This document shows, piece after piece, positions 23,519-37,459 of a stretch of 64,000 bases of DNA. Within the stretch, counting starts at the first letter, position 1; each line of letters opens with the position of its first letter. Location of the stretch: positions 7,450,329-7,514,328 of the forward strand of contig NC_088651.1 of assembly GCF_964019385.1 (NCBI RefSeq), written 5' to 3'. The notes under the pieces were generated by a model. The model was not told the origin of the DNA, did no database searches, and saw only the letters and a program-made list of their open reading frames with translations. A program made the position numbers and the translations under genes. Origin of the DNA: Sycon ciliatum (lineage: Eukaryota > Porifera > Calcarea > Leucosolenida > Sycettidae).

Positions 23519-24986
23519 GAAGATTCACGGGTAAAAAGCCCCAAACTTCTAGATAGGTTCTTTTTCAGCTTTCAGCAGCCCTGGGTGAGTTCTTTAGAGA
23601 AATGTGGCTCTTTTTCATGGTGCTATTTTCTATGTCCAGCTACACAACGAGATGAGGATGGTCATTGTCATTTTCTGAGCTGCGAACGGGCAGAAAGGTG
23701 AGAAAATGTCGGATTTTGACCATTTGTGCTGACCTTTCAATTTCAACGTACCTCTCTATAACATGACCCAGCTGTAATTTCAGTGGTCGCATTGGTTTGA
23801 TTTTTGGTTTGCTTGTAGGGCGCTGGCACCCGCATTCAGTGACCCAGAAAATTTGCCACTGCTGTGAATAGTTTAGTCGCAAAGTGAAGATTCACGGGTA
23901 AAAAGCCCCAAACTTCTAGATAGGTTCTTTTTCAGCTTTCAGCAGCCCTGGGCGAGTTCGTTAGAGATATGTGAGTCTTTTTCATGGTGCTCTTGTCTAT
24001 GTCCAGCTAACCAACGAGATGAGGATGGTCATTGTCATTTTCTAAGCTGCGAACGGGCAGAAAGGTGAGAAAATGTCGGATTTTGACCATTTGTGCTGAC
24101 CTTTCAATTTCAACGTACCTCTCTATAACATGACCCAGCTGTAATTTCAGTGGTCGCATTTGTTTCATTTTTGGTTTGCTTCTAGGGCGCTGGCACCCGC
24201 ATTCAGTGACCCAGAAAATTTAGCACTGCTGTGAATAGTTTAGTCGCAAAGTGAAGATTCACGGGTAAAAAGCCCCAAACTTCTAGATAGGTTCTTTTTC
24301 AGCTTTCAGCAGCCCTGGGCGAGTTCTTTAGAGAAATGTGTCTCTTTTTCATGGTGCTATTTTCTATGTCCAGCTACACTACGAGATGAGGATGGTCATT
24401 GTCATTTTCTGAGCTGCGAACGGGCAGAAAGGTGAGAAAATGTCGGATTTTGACCATTTGTGCTGACCTTTCAATTTCAACGTACCTCTCTATAACATGA
24501 CCCAGCTGTAATTTCAGTGGTCGCATTGGTTTGATTTTTGGTTTGCTTGTAGGGCGCTGGCACCCGCATTCAGTGACCCAGAAAATTTGCCACTGCTGTG
24601 AATAGTTTAGTCGCAAAGTGAAGATTCACGGGTAAAAAGCCCCAAACTTCTAGATAGGTTCTTTTTCAGCTTTCAGCAGCCCTGGGCGAGTTCGTTAGAG
24701 ATATGTGAGTCTTTTTCATGGTGCTCTTGTCTATGTCCAGCTAACCAACGAGATGAGGATGGTCATTGTCATTTTCTAAGCTGCGAACGGGCAGAAAGGT
24801 GAGAAAATGTCGGATTTTGACCATTTGTGCTGACCTTTCAATTTCAACGTACCTCTCTATAACATGACCCAGCTGTAATTTCAGTGGTCGCATTTGTTTC
24901 ATTTTTGGTTTGCTTCTAGGGCGCTGGCACCCGCATTCAGTGACCCAGAAAATTTGGCACTGCTGTGAATAGTTTAGTCGCAAAGT
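23519..24986. repeat. 2-monomer repeat, 734-bp period
   Basis: A C-type monomer with a private TTTGCCAC state, followed by an A monomer with GAGTTCGTTAG and GCTTCTAGGG, occurs twice at 734-bp spacing (23640/24374 and 23956/24690). The units are not identical: the C monomers differ at GTGGCTC versus GTGTCTC. Confidence 0.75.
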
Positions 24987-27900
24987 GAAGATTCACGGGT
25001 AAAAAGCCCCAAACTTCTAGATAGGTTCTTTTTCAGCTTTCAGCAGCCCTGGGTGAGTTCTTTAGAGAAATGTGGCTCTTTTTCATGGTGCTATTTTCTA
25101 TGTCCAGCTACAAAACGAGATGAGGATGGTCATTGTCATTTTCTGAGCTGCGAACGGGCAGAAAGGTGAGAAAATGTCGGATTTTGACCATTTGTGCTGA
25201 CCTTTCAATTTCAACGTACCTCTCTATAACATGACCCAGCTGTAATTTCAGTGGTCGCATTGGTTTGATTTTTGGTTTGCTTGTAGGGCGCTGGCACCCG
25301 CATTCAGTGACCCAGAAAATTTGGCACTGCTGTGAATAGTTTAGTCGCAAAGTGAAGATTCACGGGTAAAAAGCCCCAAACTTCTAGATAGGTTCTTTTT
25401 CAGCTTTCAGCAGCCCTGGGTGAGTTCTTTAGAGAAATGTGGCTCTTTTTCATGGTGCTCTTGTCTATGTCCAGCAACACAACGAGATGAGGATGGTCAT
25501 TGTCATTTTCTGAGCTGCGAACGGGCAGAAAGGTGAGAAAATGTCGGATTTTGACCATTTGTGCTGACCTTTCAATTTCAACGTACCTCTCTATAACATG
25601 ACCCAGCTGTAATTTCAGTGGTCGCATTGGTTTGATTTTTGGTTTGCTTGTAGGGCGCTGGCACCCGCATTCAGTGACCCAGAAAATTTGGCACTGCTGT
25701 GAATAGTTTAGTCGCAAAGTGAAGATTCACGGGTAAAAAGCCCCAAACTTCTAGATAGGTTCTTTTTCAGCTTTCAGCAGCCCTGGGCGAGTTCTTTAGA
25801 GATATGTGAGTCTTTTTCATGGTGCTCTTGTCTATGTCCAGCTAACCAACGAGATGAGGATGGTCATTGTCATTTTCTAAGCTGCGAACGGGCAGAAAGG
25901 TGAGAACATGTCGGATTTTGACCATTTGTGCTGACCTTTCAATTTCAACGTACCTCTCTATAACATGACCCAGCTGTAATTTCAGTGGTCGCATTTGTTT
26001 CATTTTTGGTTTGCTTGTAGGGCGCTGGCACCCGCATTCAGTGACCCAGAAAATTTGGCACTGCTGTGAATAGTTTAGTCGCAAAGTGAAGATTCACGGG
26101 TAAAAAGCCCCAAACTTCTAGATAGGTTCTTTTTCAGCTTTCAGCAGCCCTGGGCGAGTTCTTTAGAGATATGTGAGTCTTTTTCATGGTGCTATTGTCT
26201 ATGTCCAGCTAACCAACGAGATGAGGATGGTCATTGTCATTTTCTAAGCTGCGAACGAGCAGAAAGGTGAGAAAATGTCGGATTTTGACCATTTGTGCTG
26301 ACCTTTCAATTTCAACGTACCTCTCTATAACATGACCCAGCTGTAATTTCAGTGGTCGCATTTGTTTCATTTTTGGTTTGCTTGTAGGGCGCTGGCACCC
26401 GCATTCAGTGACCCAGAAAATTTGGCACTGCTGTGAATAGTTTAGTCGCAAAGTGAAGATTCACGGGTAAAAAGCTCCAAACTTCTAGATAGGTTCTTTT
26501 TCAGCTTTCAGCAGCCCTGGGCGAGTTCTTTAGAGAAATGTGTCTCTTTTTCATGGTGCTATTTTCTATGTCCAGCTACACTACGAGATGAGGATGGTCA
26601 TTGTCATTTTCTGAGCTGCGAACGGGCAGAAAGGTGAGAAAATGTCGGATTTTGACCATTTGTGCTGACCTTTCAATTTCAACGTACCTCTCTATAACAT
26701 GACCCAGCTGTAATTTCAGTGGTCGCATTGGTTTGATTTTTGGTTTTCTTGTAGGGCGCTAGCACCCGCATTCAGTGACCCAGAAAATTTGGCATTGCTG
26801 TGAATAGTTTAGTCGCAAAGTGAAGATTCACGGGTAAAAAGCCCCAAACTTCTAGATAGGTTCTTTTTCAGCTTTCAGCAGCCCTGGGCGAGTTCTTTAG
26901 AGATATGTGAGTCTTTTTCATGGTGCTCTTGTCTATGTCCAGCTAACCAACGAGATGAGGATGGTCATTGTCATTTTCTAAGCTGCGAACGGGCAGAAAG
27001 GTGAGAAAATGTCGGATTTTGACCATTTGTGCTGACCTTTCAATTTCAACGTACCTCTCTATAACATGACCCAGCTGTAATTTCAGTGGTCCCATTTGTT
27101 TCATTTTTGGTTTGCTTGTAGGGCGCTGGCACCCGCATTCAGTGACCCAGAAAATTTGGCACTGCTGTGAATAGTTTAGTCGCAAAGTGAAGATTCACGG
27201 GTAAAAAGCCCCAAACTTCTAGATAGGTTCTTTTTCAGCTTTCAGCAGCCCTGGGCGAGTTCTTTAGAGAAATGTGAGTCTTTTTCATGGTGCTCTTGTC
27301 TATGTCCAGCTAACCAACGAGATGAGGATGGTCATTGTCATTTTCTAAGCTGAGAACGGGCAGAAAGGTGAGAAAATGTCGGATTTTGACCATTTGTGCT
27401 GACCTTTCAATTTCAACGTACCTCTCTATAACATGACCCAGCTGTAATTTCAGTGGTCGCATTTGTTTCATTTTTGGTTTGCTTGTAGGGCGCTGGCACC
27501 CGCATTCAGTGACCCAGAAAATTTGGGCATGCTGTGAATAGTTTAGTCGCAAAGTGAAGATTCACGGGTAAAAAGCCCCAAATTTCTAGATAGGTACTTT
27601 TTCAGCTTTCAGCAGCCCTGGGTGAATTCTTTAGAGAAATGTGGCTTTTTTTCATGGTGCTATTTTCTATGTCCAGCAACACAACAAGATGAGGATGGTC
27701 ATTGTCATTTTCTGAGCTGCGAACGGGCAGAAAGGTGAGAAAATGTCGGATTTTGACCATTTGTGCTGACCTTTCAATTTCAACGTACCTCTCTATAACA
27801 TGACCCAGCTGTAATTTCAGTGGTCGCATTTGTTTCATTTTTGGTTTGCTTGTAGGGCGCTGGCACCCGCATTCAGTGACCCTAAAAATTTGGCACTGCT

Positions 27901-28659
27901 GTGAATAGTTTAGTCGCAAAGTGAAGATTCACGGGTAAAAAGCCCCAAACTTCTAGATAGGTTCTTTTTCAGCTTTCAGCAGCCCTGGGTGAGTTCTTTA
28001 GAGAAATGTGTCTCTTTTTCATGGTGCTATTTTCTATGTCCAGCAACACAACAAGATGAGGATGGTCATTGTCATTTTCTGAGCTGCGAACGGGCAGAAA
28101 GGTGAGAAAATGTCGGATTTTGACCATTTGTGCTGACCTTTCAATTTCAACGTACCTCTCTATAACATGACCCAGCTGTAATTTCAGTGGTCGCATTTGT
28201 TTCATTTTTGGTTTGCTTGTAGGGCGCTGGCACCCGCATTCAGTGACCCAGAAAATTTGGCACTGCTGTGAATAGTTTAGTCGCAAAGTGAAGATTCACG
28301 GGTAAAAAGCCCCAAACTTCTAGATAGGTTCTTTTTCAGCTTTCAGCAGCCCTGGGTGAGTTCTTTAGAGAAATGTGGTTCTTTTTCATGGTGCTCTTGT
28401 CCATGTCCAGCAACACAACGAGATGACGATGATCATTGTCATTTTCTGAGCTGCGAACGGGCAGAAAGGTGAGAAAATGTCGGATTTTGACCATTTGTGC
28501 TGACCTTTCAATTTCAACGTACCTCTCTATAACATGACCCAGCTGTAATTTCAGTGGTCGCATTGGTTTGATTTTTGGTTTGCTTGTAGGGCGCTGGCAC
28601 CCGCATTCAGTGACCCAGAAAATTTGGCACTGCTGTGAATAGTTTAGTCGCAAAGTGAA

Positions 28660-31600
28660 GATTCACGGGTAAAAAGCCCCAAACTTCTAGATAGGTTCTT
28701 TTTCAGCTTTCAACAGCCCTGGGCGAGTTCTTTAGAGATATGTGAGTCTTTTTCATGGTGCTCTTGTCTATGTCCAGCTAACCAACGAGATGAGGATGGT
28801 CATTGTCATTTTCTAAGCTGCGAACGGGCAGAAAGGTGAGAAAATGTCGGATTTTGACCATTTGTGCTGACCTTTCAATTTCAACGTACCTCTCTATAAC
28901 ATGACCCAGCTGTAATTTCAGTGGTCGCATTTGTTTCATTTTTGGTTTGCTTGTAGGGCGCTGGCACCCGCATTCAGTGACCCAGAAAATTTGGCACTGC
29001 TGTGAATAGTTTAGTCGCAAAGTGAAGATTCACGGGTAAAAAGCCCCAAACTTCTAGATAGGTTCTTTTTCCGCTTTCAGCAGCCCTGGGTGAGTTCTTT
29101 AGAGAAATGTGGCTTTTTTTCATGGTGCTATTTTCTATGTCCAGCAACACAACAAGATGAGGATGGTCATTGTCATTTTCTGAGCTGCGAACGGCCAGAA
29201 AGGTGAGAAAATGTCGGATTTTGACCATTTGTGCTGACCTTTCAATTTCAACGTACCTCTCTATAACATGACCCAGCTGTAATTTCAGTGGTCGCATTTG
29301 TTTCATTTTTGGTTTGCTTCTAGGGCGCTGGCACCCGCATTCAGTGACCTCAAAAATTTTGGCACTGCTGTGAATAGTTTAGTCGCAAAGTGAAGATTCA
29401 CGGGTAAAAAGCCCCAAACTTCTAGATAGGTTCTTTTTCAGCTTTCAGCAGCCCTGGGCGAGTTCTTTAGAGAAATGTGTCCCTTTTTCATGGTGCTATT
29501 TTCTATGTCCAGCTACACTACGAGATGAGGATGGTCATTGTCATTTTCTGAGCTGCGAACGGGCAGAAAGGTGAGAAAATGTCGGATTTTGACCATTTGT
29601 GCTGACCTTTCAATTTCAACGTACCTCTCTATAACATGACCCAGCTGTAATTTCAGTGGTCGCATTGGTTTGATTTTTGGTTTTCTTGTAGGGCGCTGGC
29701 ACCCGCATTCAGTGACCCAGAAAATTTGCCACTGCTGTGAATAGTTTAGTCGCAAAGTGAAGATTCACGGGTAAAAAGCCCCAAACTTCTAGATAGGTTC
29801 TTTTTCAGCTTTCAGCAGCCCTGGGCGAGTTCTTTAGAGATATGTGAGTCTTTTTCATGGTGCTCTTGTCTATGTCCAGCTAACCAACGAGATGAGGATG
29901 GTCATTGTCATTTTCTAAGCTGCGAACGGGCAGAAAGGTGAGAAAATGTCGGATTTTGACCATTTGTGCTGACCTTTCAATTTCAACGTACCTCTCTATA
30001 ACATGACCCAGCTGTAATTTCAGTGGTCGCATTTGTTTCATTTTTGGTTTGCTTGTAGGGCGCTGGCACCCGCATTCAGTGACCCAGAAAATTTAGCACT
30101 GCTGTGAATAGTTTAGTCGCAAAGTGAAGATTCACGGGTAAAAAGCCCCAAACTTCTAGATAGGTTCTTTTTCAGCTTTCAGCAGCCCTGGGTGAGTTCT
30201 TTAGAGAAATGTGGCTCTTTTTCATGGTGCTATTTTCTATGTCCAGCAACACAACGAGATGAGGATGATCATTGTCATTTTCTGAGCTGCGAACGGGCAG
30301 AAAGGTGAGAACATGTCGGATTTTGACCATTTGTGCTGACCTTTCAATTTCAACGTACCTCTCTATAACATGACCCAGCTGTAATTTCAGTGGTCGCATT
30401 TGTTTCATTTTTGGTTTGCTTGTAGGGCGCTGGCACCCGCATTCAGTGACCCAGAAAATTTGGCACTGCTGTGAATAGTTTAGTCGCAAAGTGAAGATTC
30501 ACGGGTAAAAAGCCCCAAACTTCTAGATAGGTTCTTTTTCAGCTTTCAGCAGCCCTGGGCGAGTTCTTTAGAGAAATGTGTCTCTTTTTCATGGTGCTAT
30601 TTTCTATGTCCAGCTACACTACGAGATGAGGATGGTCATTGTCATTTTCTGAGCTGCGAACGGGCAGAAAGGTGAGAACATGTCGGATTTTGACCATTTG
30701 TGCTGACCTTTCAATTTCAACGTACCTCTCTATAACATGACCCAGCTGTAATTTCAGTGGTCGCATTGGTTTGATTTTTGGTTTGCTTGTAGGGCGCTGG
30801 CACATGCATTCAGTGACCCAGAAAATTTGGCACTGCTGTGAATAGTTTAGTCGCAAAGTGAAGATTCACGGGTAAAAAGCCCCAAACTTCTAGATAGGTT
30901 CTTTTTCAGCTTTCAGCAGCCCTGGGTGAGTTCTTTAGAGAAATGTGGCTCTTTTTCATGGTGCTCTTGTCTATGTCCAGGAACACAACGAGATGAGGAT
31001 GATCATTGTCATTTTCTGAGCTGCGAACGGGCAGAAAGGTGAGAAAATGTCGGATTTTGACCATTTGTGCTGACCTTTCAATTTCAACGTACCTCTCTAT
31101 AACATGACCCAGCTGTAATTTCAGTGGTCGCATTGGTTTGATTTTTGGTTTGCTTGTAGGGCGCTGGCACCCGCATTCAGTGACCCAGAAAATTTGGCAC
31201 TGCTGTGAATAGTTTAGTCGCAAAGTGAAGATTCACGGGTAAAAAGCCCCAAACTTCTAGATAGGTTCTTTTTCAGCTTTCAGCAGCCCTGGGCGAGTTC
31301 TTTAGAGATATGTGAATCTTTTTCATGGTGCTCTTGTCTATGTCCAGCTAACCAACGAGATGAGGATGGTCATTGTCATTTTCTAAGCTGCGAATGGGCA
31401 GAAAGGTGAGAAAATGTCGGATTTTGACCATTTGTGCTGACCTTTCAATTTCAACGTACCTCTCTATAACATGACCCAACTGTAATTTCAGTGGTCGCAT
31501 TTGTTTCATTTTTGGTTTGCTTGTAGGGCGCTGGCACCCGCATTCAGTGACCCAGAAAATTTGGCACTGCTGTGAATAGTTTAGTCGCAAAGTGAAGATT

Positions 31601-34600
31601 CACGGGTAAAAAGCCCCAAACTTCTAGATAGGTTCTTTTTCAGCTTTCAGCAGCCCTGGGCGAGTTCTTTAGAGAAATGTGTCCCTTTTTCATGGTGCTA
31701 TTTTCTATGTCCAGCTACACTACGAGATGAGGATGGTCATTGTCATTTTCTGAGCTGCGAACGGGCAGAAAGGTGAGAAAATGTCGGATTTTGACCATTT
31801 GTGCTGACCTTTCAATTTCAACGTACCTCTCTATAACATGACCCAGCTGTAATTTCAGTGGTCGCATTGGTTTGATTTTTGGTTTGCTTGTAGGGCGCTG
31901 GCACCCGCATTCAGTGACCCAGAAAATTTGGCACTGCTGTGAATAGTTTAGTCGCAAAGTGAAGATTCACGGGTAAAAGCCCCAAACTTCTAGATAGGTT
32001 CTTTTTCAGCTTTCAGCAGCCCTGGGTGAGTTCTTTAGAGAAATGTGGTTCTTTTTCATGGTGCTCTTGTCTATGTCCAGCAACACAACGAGATGAGGAT
32101 GGTCATTGTCATTTTCTGAGCTGCGAACGGGCAGAAAGGTGAGAAAATGTCGGATTTTGACCATTTGTGCTGACCTTTCAATTTCAACGTACCTCTCTAT
32201 AACATGACCCAGCTGTAATTTCAGTGGTCGCATTGGTTTGATTTTTGGTTTGCTTGTAGGGCGCTGGCACCCGCATTCAGTGACCCAGAAAATTTGGCAC
32301 TGCTGTGAATAGTTTAGTCGCAAAGTGAAGATTCACGGGTAAAAAGCCCCAAACTTCTAGATAGGTTCTTTTTCAGCTTTCAGCAGCCCTGGGCGAGTTC
32401 TTTAGAGATATGTGAGTCTTTTTCATGGTGCTCTTGTCTATGTCCAGCTAACCAACGAGATGAGGATGGTCATTGTCATTTTCTAAGCTGCGAACGGGCA
32501 GAAAGGTGAGAAAATGTCGGATTTTGACCATTTGTGCTGACCTTTCAATTTCAACGTACCTCTCTATAACATGACCCAGCTGTAATTTCAGTGTTCGCAT
32601 TGGTTTGATTTTTGGTTTGCTTGTAGGGCGCTGGCACCCGCATTCAGTGACCCAGAAAATTTGGCACTGCTGTGAATAGTTTAGTCGCAAAGTGAAGATT
32701 CACGGGTAAAAAGCCCCAAACTTCTAGATAGGTTCTTTTTCAGCTTTCAGCAGCCCTGGGCGAGTTCTTTAGAGATATGTGAGTCTTTTTCATGGTGCTC
32801 TTGTCTATGTCCAGCTAACCAACGAGATGAGGATGGTCATTGTCATTTTCTAAGCTGCGAACGGGCAGAAAGGTGAGAAAATGTCGGATTTTGACCATTT
32901 GTGCTGACCTTTCAATTTCAACGTACCTCTCTATAACATGACCCAGCTGTAATTTCAGTGGTCGCATTTGTTTCATTTTTGGTTTGCTTGTAGGGCGCTG
33001 GCACCCGCATTCAGTGACCCAGAAAATTTGGCACTGCTGTGAATAGTTTAGTCGCAAAGTGAAGATTCACGGGTAAAAAGCCCCAAACTTCTAGATAGGT
33101 TCTTTTTCCGCTTTCAGCAGCCCTGGGTGAGTTCTTTAGAGAAATGTGGCTTTTTTCATGGTGCTATTTTCTATGTCCAGCAACACAACAAGATGAGGAT
33201 GGTCATTGTCATTTTCTGAGCTGCAAACGGCCAGAAAGGTGAGAAAATGTCGGATTTTGACCATTTGTGCTGACCTTTCAATTTCAACGTACCTCTCTAT
33301 AACATGACCCAGCTGTAATTTCAGTGGTCGCATTTGTTTCATTTTTGGTTTGCTTGTAGGGCGCTGGCACCCGCATTCAGTGACCCTAAAAATTTGGCAC
33401 TGCTGTGAATAGTTTAGTCGCAAAGTGAAGATTCACGGGTAAAAAGCCCCAAACTTCTAGATAGGTTCTTTTTCAGCTTTCAGCAGCCCTGGGCGAGTTC
33501 TTTAGAGAAATGTGTCCCTTTTTCATGGTGCTATTTTCTATGTCCAGCTACACTACGAGATGAGGATGGTCATTGTCATTTTCTGAGCTGCGAACGGGCA
33601 GAAAGGTGAGAAAATGTCGGATTTTGACCATTTGTGCTGACCTTTCAATTTCAACGTACCTCTCTATAACATGACCCAGCTGTAATTTCAGTGGTCGCAT
33701 TGGTTTGATTTTTGGTTTTCTTGTAGGGCGCTGGCACCCGCATTCAGTGACCCAGAAAATTTGCCACTGCTGTGAATAGTTTAGTCGCAAAGTGAAGATT
33801 CACGGGTAAAAAGCCCCAAACTTCTAGATAGGTTCTTTTTCAGCTTTCAGCAGCCCTGGGCGAGTTCTTTAGAGATATGTGAGTCTTTTTCATGGTGCTC
33901 TTGTCTATGTCCAGCTAACCAACGAGATGAGGATGGTCATTGTCATTTTCTAAGCTGCGAACGGGCAGAAAGGTGAGAAAATGTCGGATTTTGACCATTT
34001 GTGCTGACCTTTCAATTTCAACGTACCTCTCTATAACATGACCCAGCTGTAATTTCAGTGGTCGCATTTGTTTCATTTTTGGTTTGCTTGTAGGGCGCTG
34101 GCACCCGCATTCAGTGACCCAGAAAATTTAGCACTGCTGTGAATAGTTTAGTCGCAAAGTGAAGATTCACGGGTAAAAAGCCCCAAACTTCTAGATAGGT
34201 TCTTTTTCAGCTTTCAGCAGCCCTGGGTGAGTTCTTTAGAGAAATGTGGCTCTTTTTCATGGTGCAATTTTCTATGTCCAGCAACACAACGAGATGAGGA
34301 TGATCATTGTCATTTTCTGAGCTGCGAACGGGCAGAAAGGTGAGAACATGTCGGATTTTGACCATTTGTGCTGACCTTTCAATTTCAACGTACCTCTCTA
34401 TAACATGACCCAGCTGTAATTTCAGTGGTCGCATTTGTTTCATTTTTGGTTTGCTTGTAGGGCGCTGGCACCCGCATTCAGTGACCCAGAAAATTTGGCA
34501 CTGCTGTGAATAGTTTAGTCGCAAAGTGAAGATTCACGGGTAAAAAGCCCCAAACTTCTAGATAGGTTCTTTTTCAGCTTTCAGCAGCCCTGGGCGAGTT

Positions 34601-34895
34601 CTTTAGAGAAATGTGTCTCTTTTTCATGGTGCTATTTTCTATGTCCAGCTACACTACGAGATGAGGATGGTCATTGTCATTTTCTGAGCTGCGAACGGGC
34701 AGAAAGGTGAGAACATGTCGGATTTTGACCATTTGTGCTGACCTTTCAATTTCAACGTACCTCTCTATAACATGACCCAGCTGTAATTTCAGTGGTCGCA
34801 TTGGTTTGATTTTTGGTTTGCTTGTAGGGCGCTGGCACATGCATTCAGTGACCCAGAAAATTTGGCACTGCTGTGAATAGTTTAGTCGCAAAGTG
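28660..34895. repeat. Block duplicated at about 4035 bp (11 monomers)
   Basis: A segment of about 2.2 kb near 28660-30860 recurs near 32695-34895. Matching landmarks are 29513/33548, 30172/34207 and 30614/34649 (offset 4035) and 28778/32815 (offset 4037). Shared private states include TTTTTCCGCTTTCAG, CGGCCAG, GTGTCCC, TTTAGCAC, GAGAACATG and GGCACATGC. The 2-bp change in offset comes from local indels near 29345 and 33150. Confidence 0.8.
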
Positions 34896-37459
34896 AAGAT
34901 TCACGGGTAAAAAGCCCCAAACTTCTAGATAGGTTCTTTTCAGCTTTCAGCAGCCCTGGGCGAGTTCTTTAGAGAAATGTGTCCCTTTTTCATGGTGCTA
35001 TTTTCTATGTCCAGCTACACTACGAGATGAGGATGGTCATTGTCATTTTCTGAGCTGCGAACGGGCAGAAAGGTGAGAAAATGTCGGATTTTGACCATTT
35101 GTGCTGACCTTTCAATTTCAACGTACCTCTCTATAACATGACCCAGCTGTAATTTCAGTGGTCGCATTGGTTTCATTTTTGGTTTGTTTTTAGGGCGCTG
35201 GCACCCGCATTCAGTGACCCAGAAAATTTGGCACTGCTGTGAATAGTTTAGTCGCAAAGTGAAGATTCACGGGTAAAAAGCCCCAAACTTCTAGATAGGT
35301 TCTTTTTCAGCTTTCAGCAGCCCTGGGCGAGTTTTTTAGAGATATGTGAGTCTTTTTCATGGTGCTCTTGTCTATGTCCAGCTAACCAACGAGATGAGGA
35401 TGGTCATTGTCATTTTCTAAGCTGCGAACGGGCAGAAAGGTGAGAAAATGTCGGATTTTGACCATTTGTGCTGACCTTTCAATTTCAACGTACCTCTCTA
35501 TAACATGACCCAGCTGTAATTTCAGTGGTCGCATTTGTTTCATTTTTGGTTTTCTTGTAGGGCGCTGGCACCCGCATTCAGTGACCCAGAAAATTTGGCA
35601 CTGCTGTGAATAGTTTAGTCGCAAAGTGAAGATTCACGGGTAAAAAGCCCCAAACTTCTAGATAGGTTCTTTTTCAGCTTTCAGCAGCCCTGGGCGAGTT
35701 CTTTAGAGATATGTGAGTCTTTTTCATGGTGCTCTTGTCTATGTCCAGCTAACCAACGAGATGAGGATGGTCATTGTCATTTTCTAAGCTGCGAACGGGC
35801 AGAAAGGTGAGAAAATGTCGGATTTTGACCATTTGTGCTGACCTTTCAATTTCAACGTACCTCTCTATAACATGACCCAGCTGTAATTTCAGTGGTCGCA
35901 TTTGTTTCATTTTTGGTTTGCTTGTAGGGCGCTGGCACCCGCATTCAGTGACCCAGAAAATTTAGCACTGCTGTGAATAGTTTAGTCGCAAAGTGAAGAT
36001 TCACGGGTAAAAAGCCCCAAACTTCTAGATAGGTTCTTTTTCAGCTTTCAGCAGCCCTGGGTGAGTTCTTTAGAGAAATGTGGCTCTTTTTCATGGTGCT
36101 ATTTTCTATGTCCAGCAACACAACGAGATGAGGATGATCATTGTCATTTTCTGAGCTGCGAACGGGCAGAAAGGTGAGAACATGTCGGATTTTGACCATT
36201 TGTGCTGACCTTTCAATTTCAACGTACCTCTCTATAACATGACCCAGCTGTAATTTCAGTGGTCGCATTTGTTTCATTTTTGGTTTGCTTGTAGGGCGCT
36301 GGCACCCGCATTCAGTGACCCAGAAAATTTGGCACTGCTGTGAATAGTTTAGTCGCAAAGTGAAGATTCACGGGTAAAAAGCCCCAAACTTCTAGATAGG
36401 TTCTTTTTCAGCTTTCAGCAGCCCTGGGCGAGTTCTTTAGAGAAATGTGTCTCTTTTTCATGGTGCTTTTTTCTATGTCCAGCTACACTACGAGATGAGG
36501 ATGGTCATTGTCATTTTCTGAGCTGCGAACGGGCAGAAAGGTGAGAACATGTCGGATTTTGACCATTTGTGCTGACCTTTCAATTTCAACGTACCTCTCT
36601 ATAACATGACCCAGCTGTAATTTCAGTGGTCGCATTGGTTTGATTTTTGGTTTGCTTGTAGGGCGCTGGCACATGCATTCAGTGACCCAGAAAATTTGGC
36701 ACTGCTGTGAATAGTTTAGTCGCAAAGTGAAGATTCACGGGTAAAAAGCCCCAAACTTCTAGATAGGTTCTTTTTCAGCTTTCAGCAGCCCTGGGTGAGT
36801 TCTTTAGAGAAATGTGGCTCTTTTTCATGGTGCTCTTGTCTATGTCCAGCAACACAACGAGATGAGGATGATCATTGTCATTTTCTGAGCTGCGAACCGG
36901 CAGAAAGGTGAGAAAATGTCGGATTTTGACCATTTGTGCTGACCTTTCAATTTCAACGTACCTCTCTATAACATGACCCAGCTGTAATTTCAGTGGTCGC
37001 ATTGGTTTGATTTTTGGTTTGCTTGTAGGGCGCTGGCACCCGCATTCAGTGACCCAGAAAATTTGGCACTGCTGTGAATAGTTTAGTCGCAAAGTGAAGA
37101 TTCACGGGTAAAAAGCCCCAAACTTCTAGATAGGTTCTTTTTCAGCTTTCAGCAGCCCTGGGCGAGTTCTTTAGAGATATGTGAATCTTTTTCATGGTGC
37201 TCTTGTCTATGTCCAGCTAACCAACGAGATGAGGATGGTCATTGTCATTTTCTAAGCTGCGAACGGGCAGAAAGGTGAGAAAATGTCGGATTTTGACCAT
37301 TTGTGCTGACCTTTCAATTTCAACGTACCTCTCTATAACATGACCCAGCTGTAATTTCAGTGGTCGCATTTGTTTCATTTTTGGTTTGCTTGTAGGGCGC
37401 TGGCACCCGCATTCAGTGACCCAGAAAATTTGGCACTGCTGTGAATAGTTTAGTCGCAA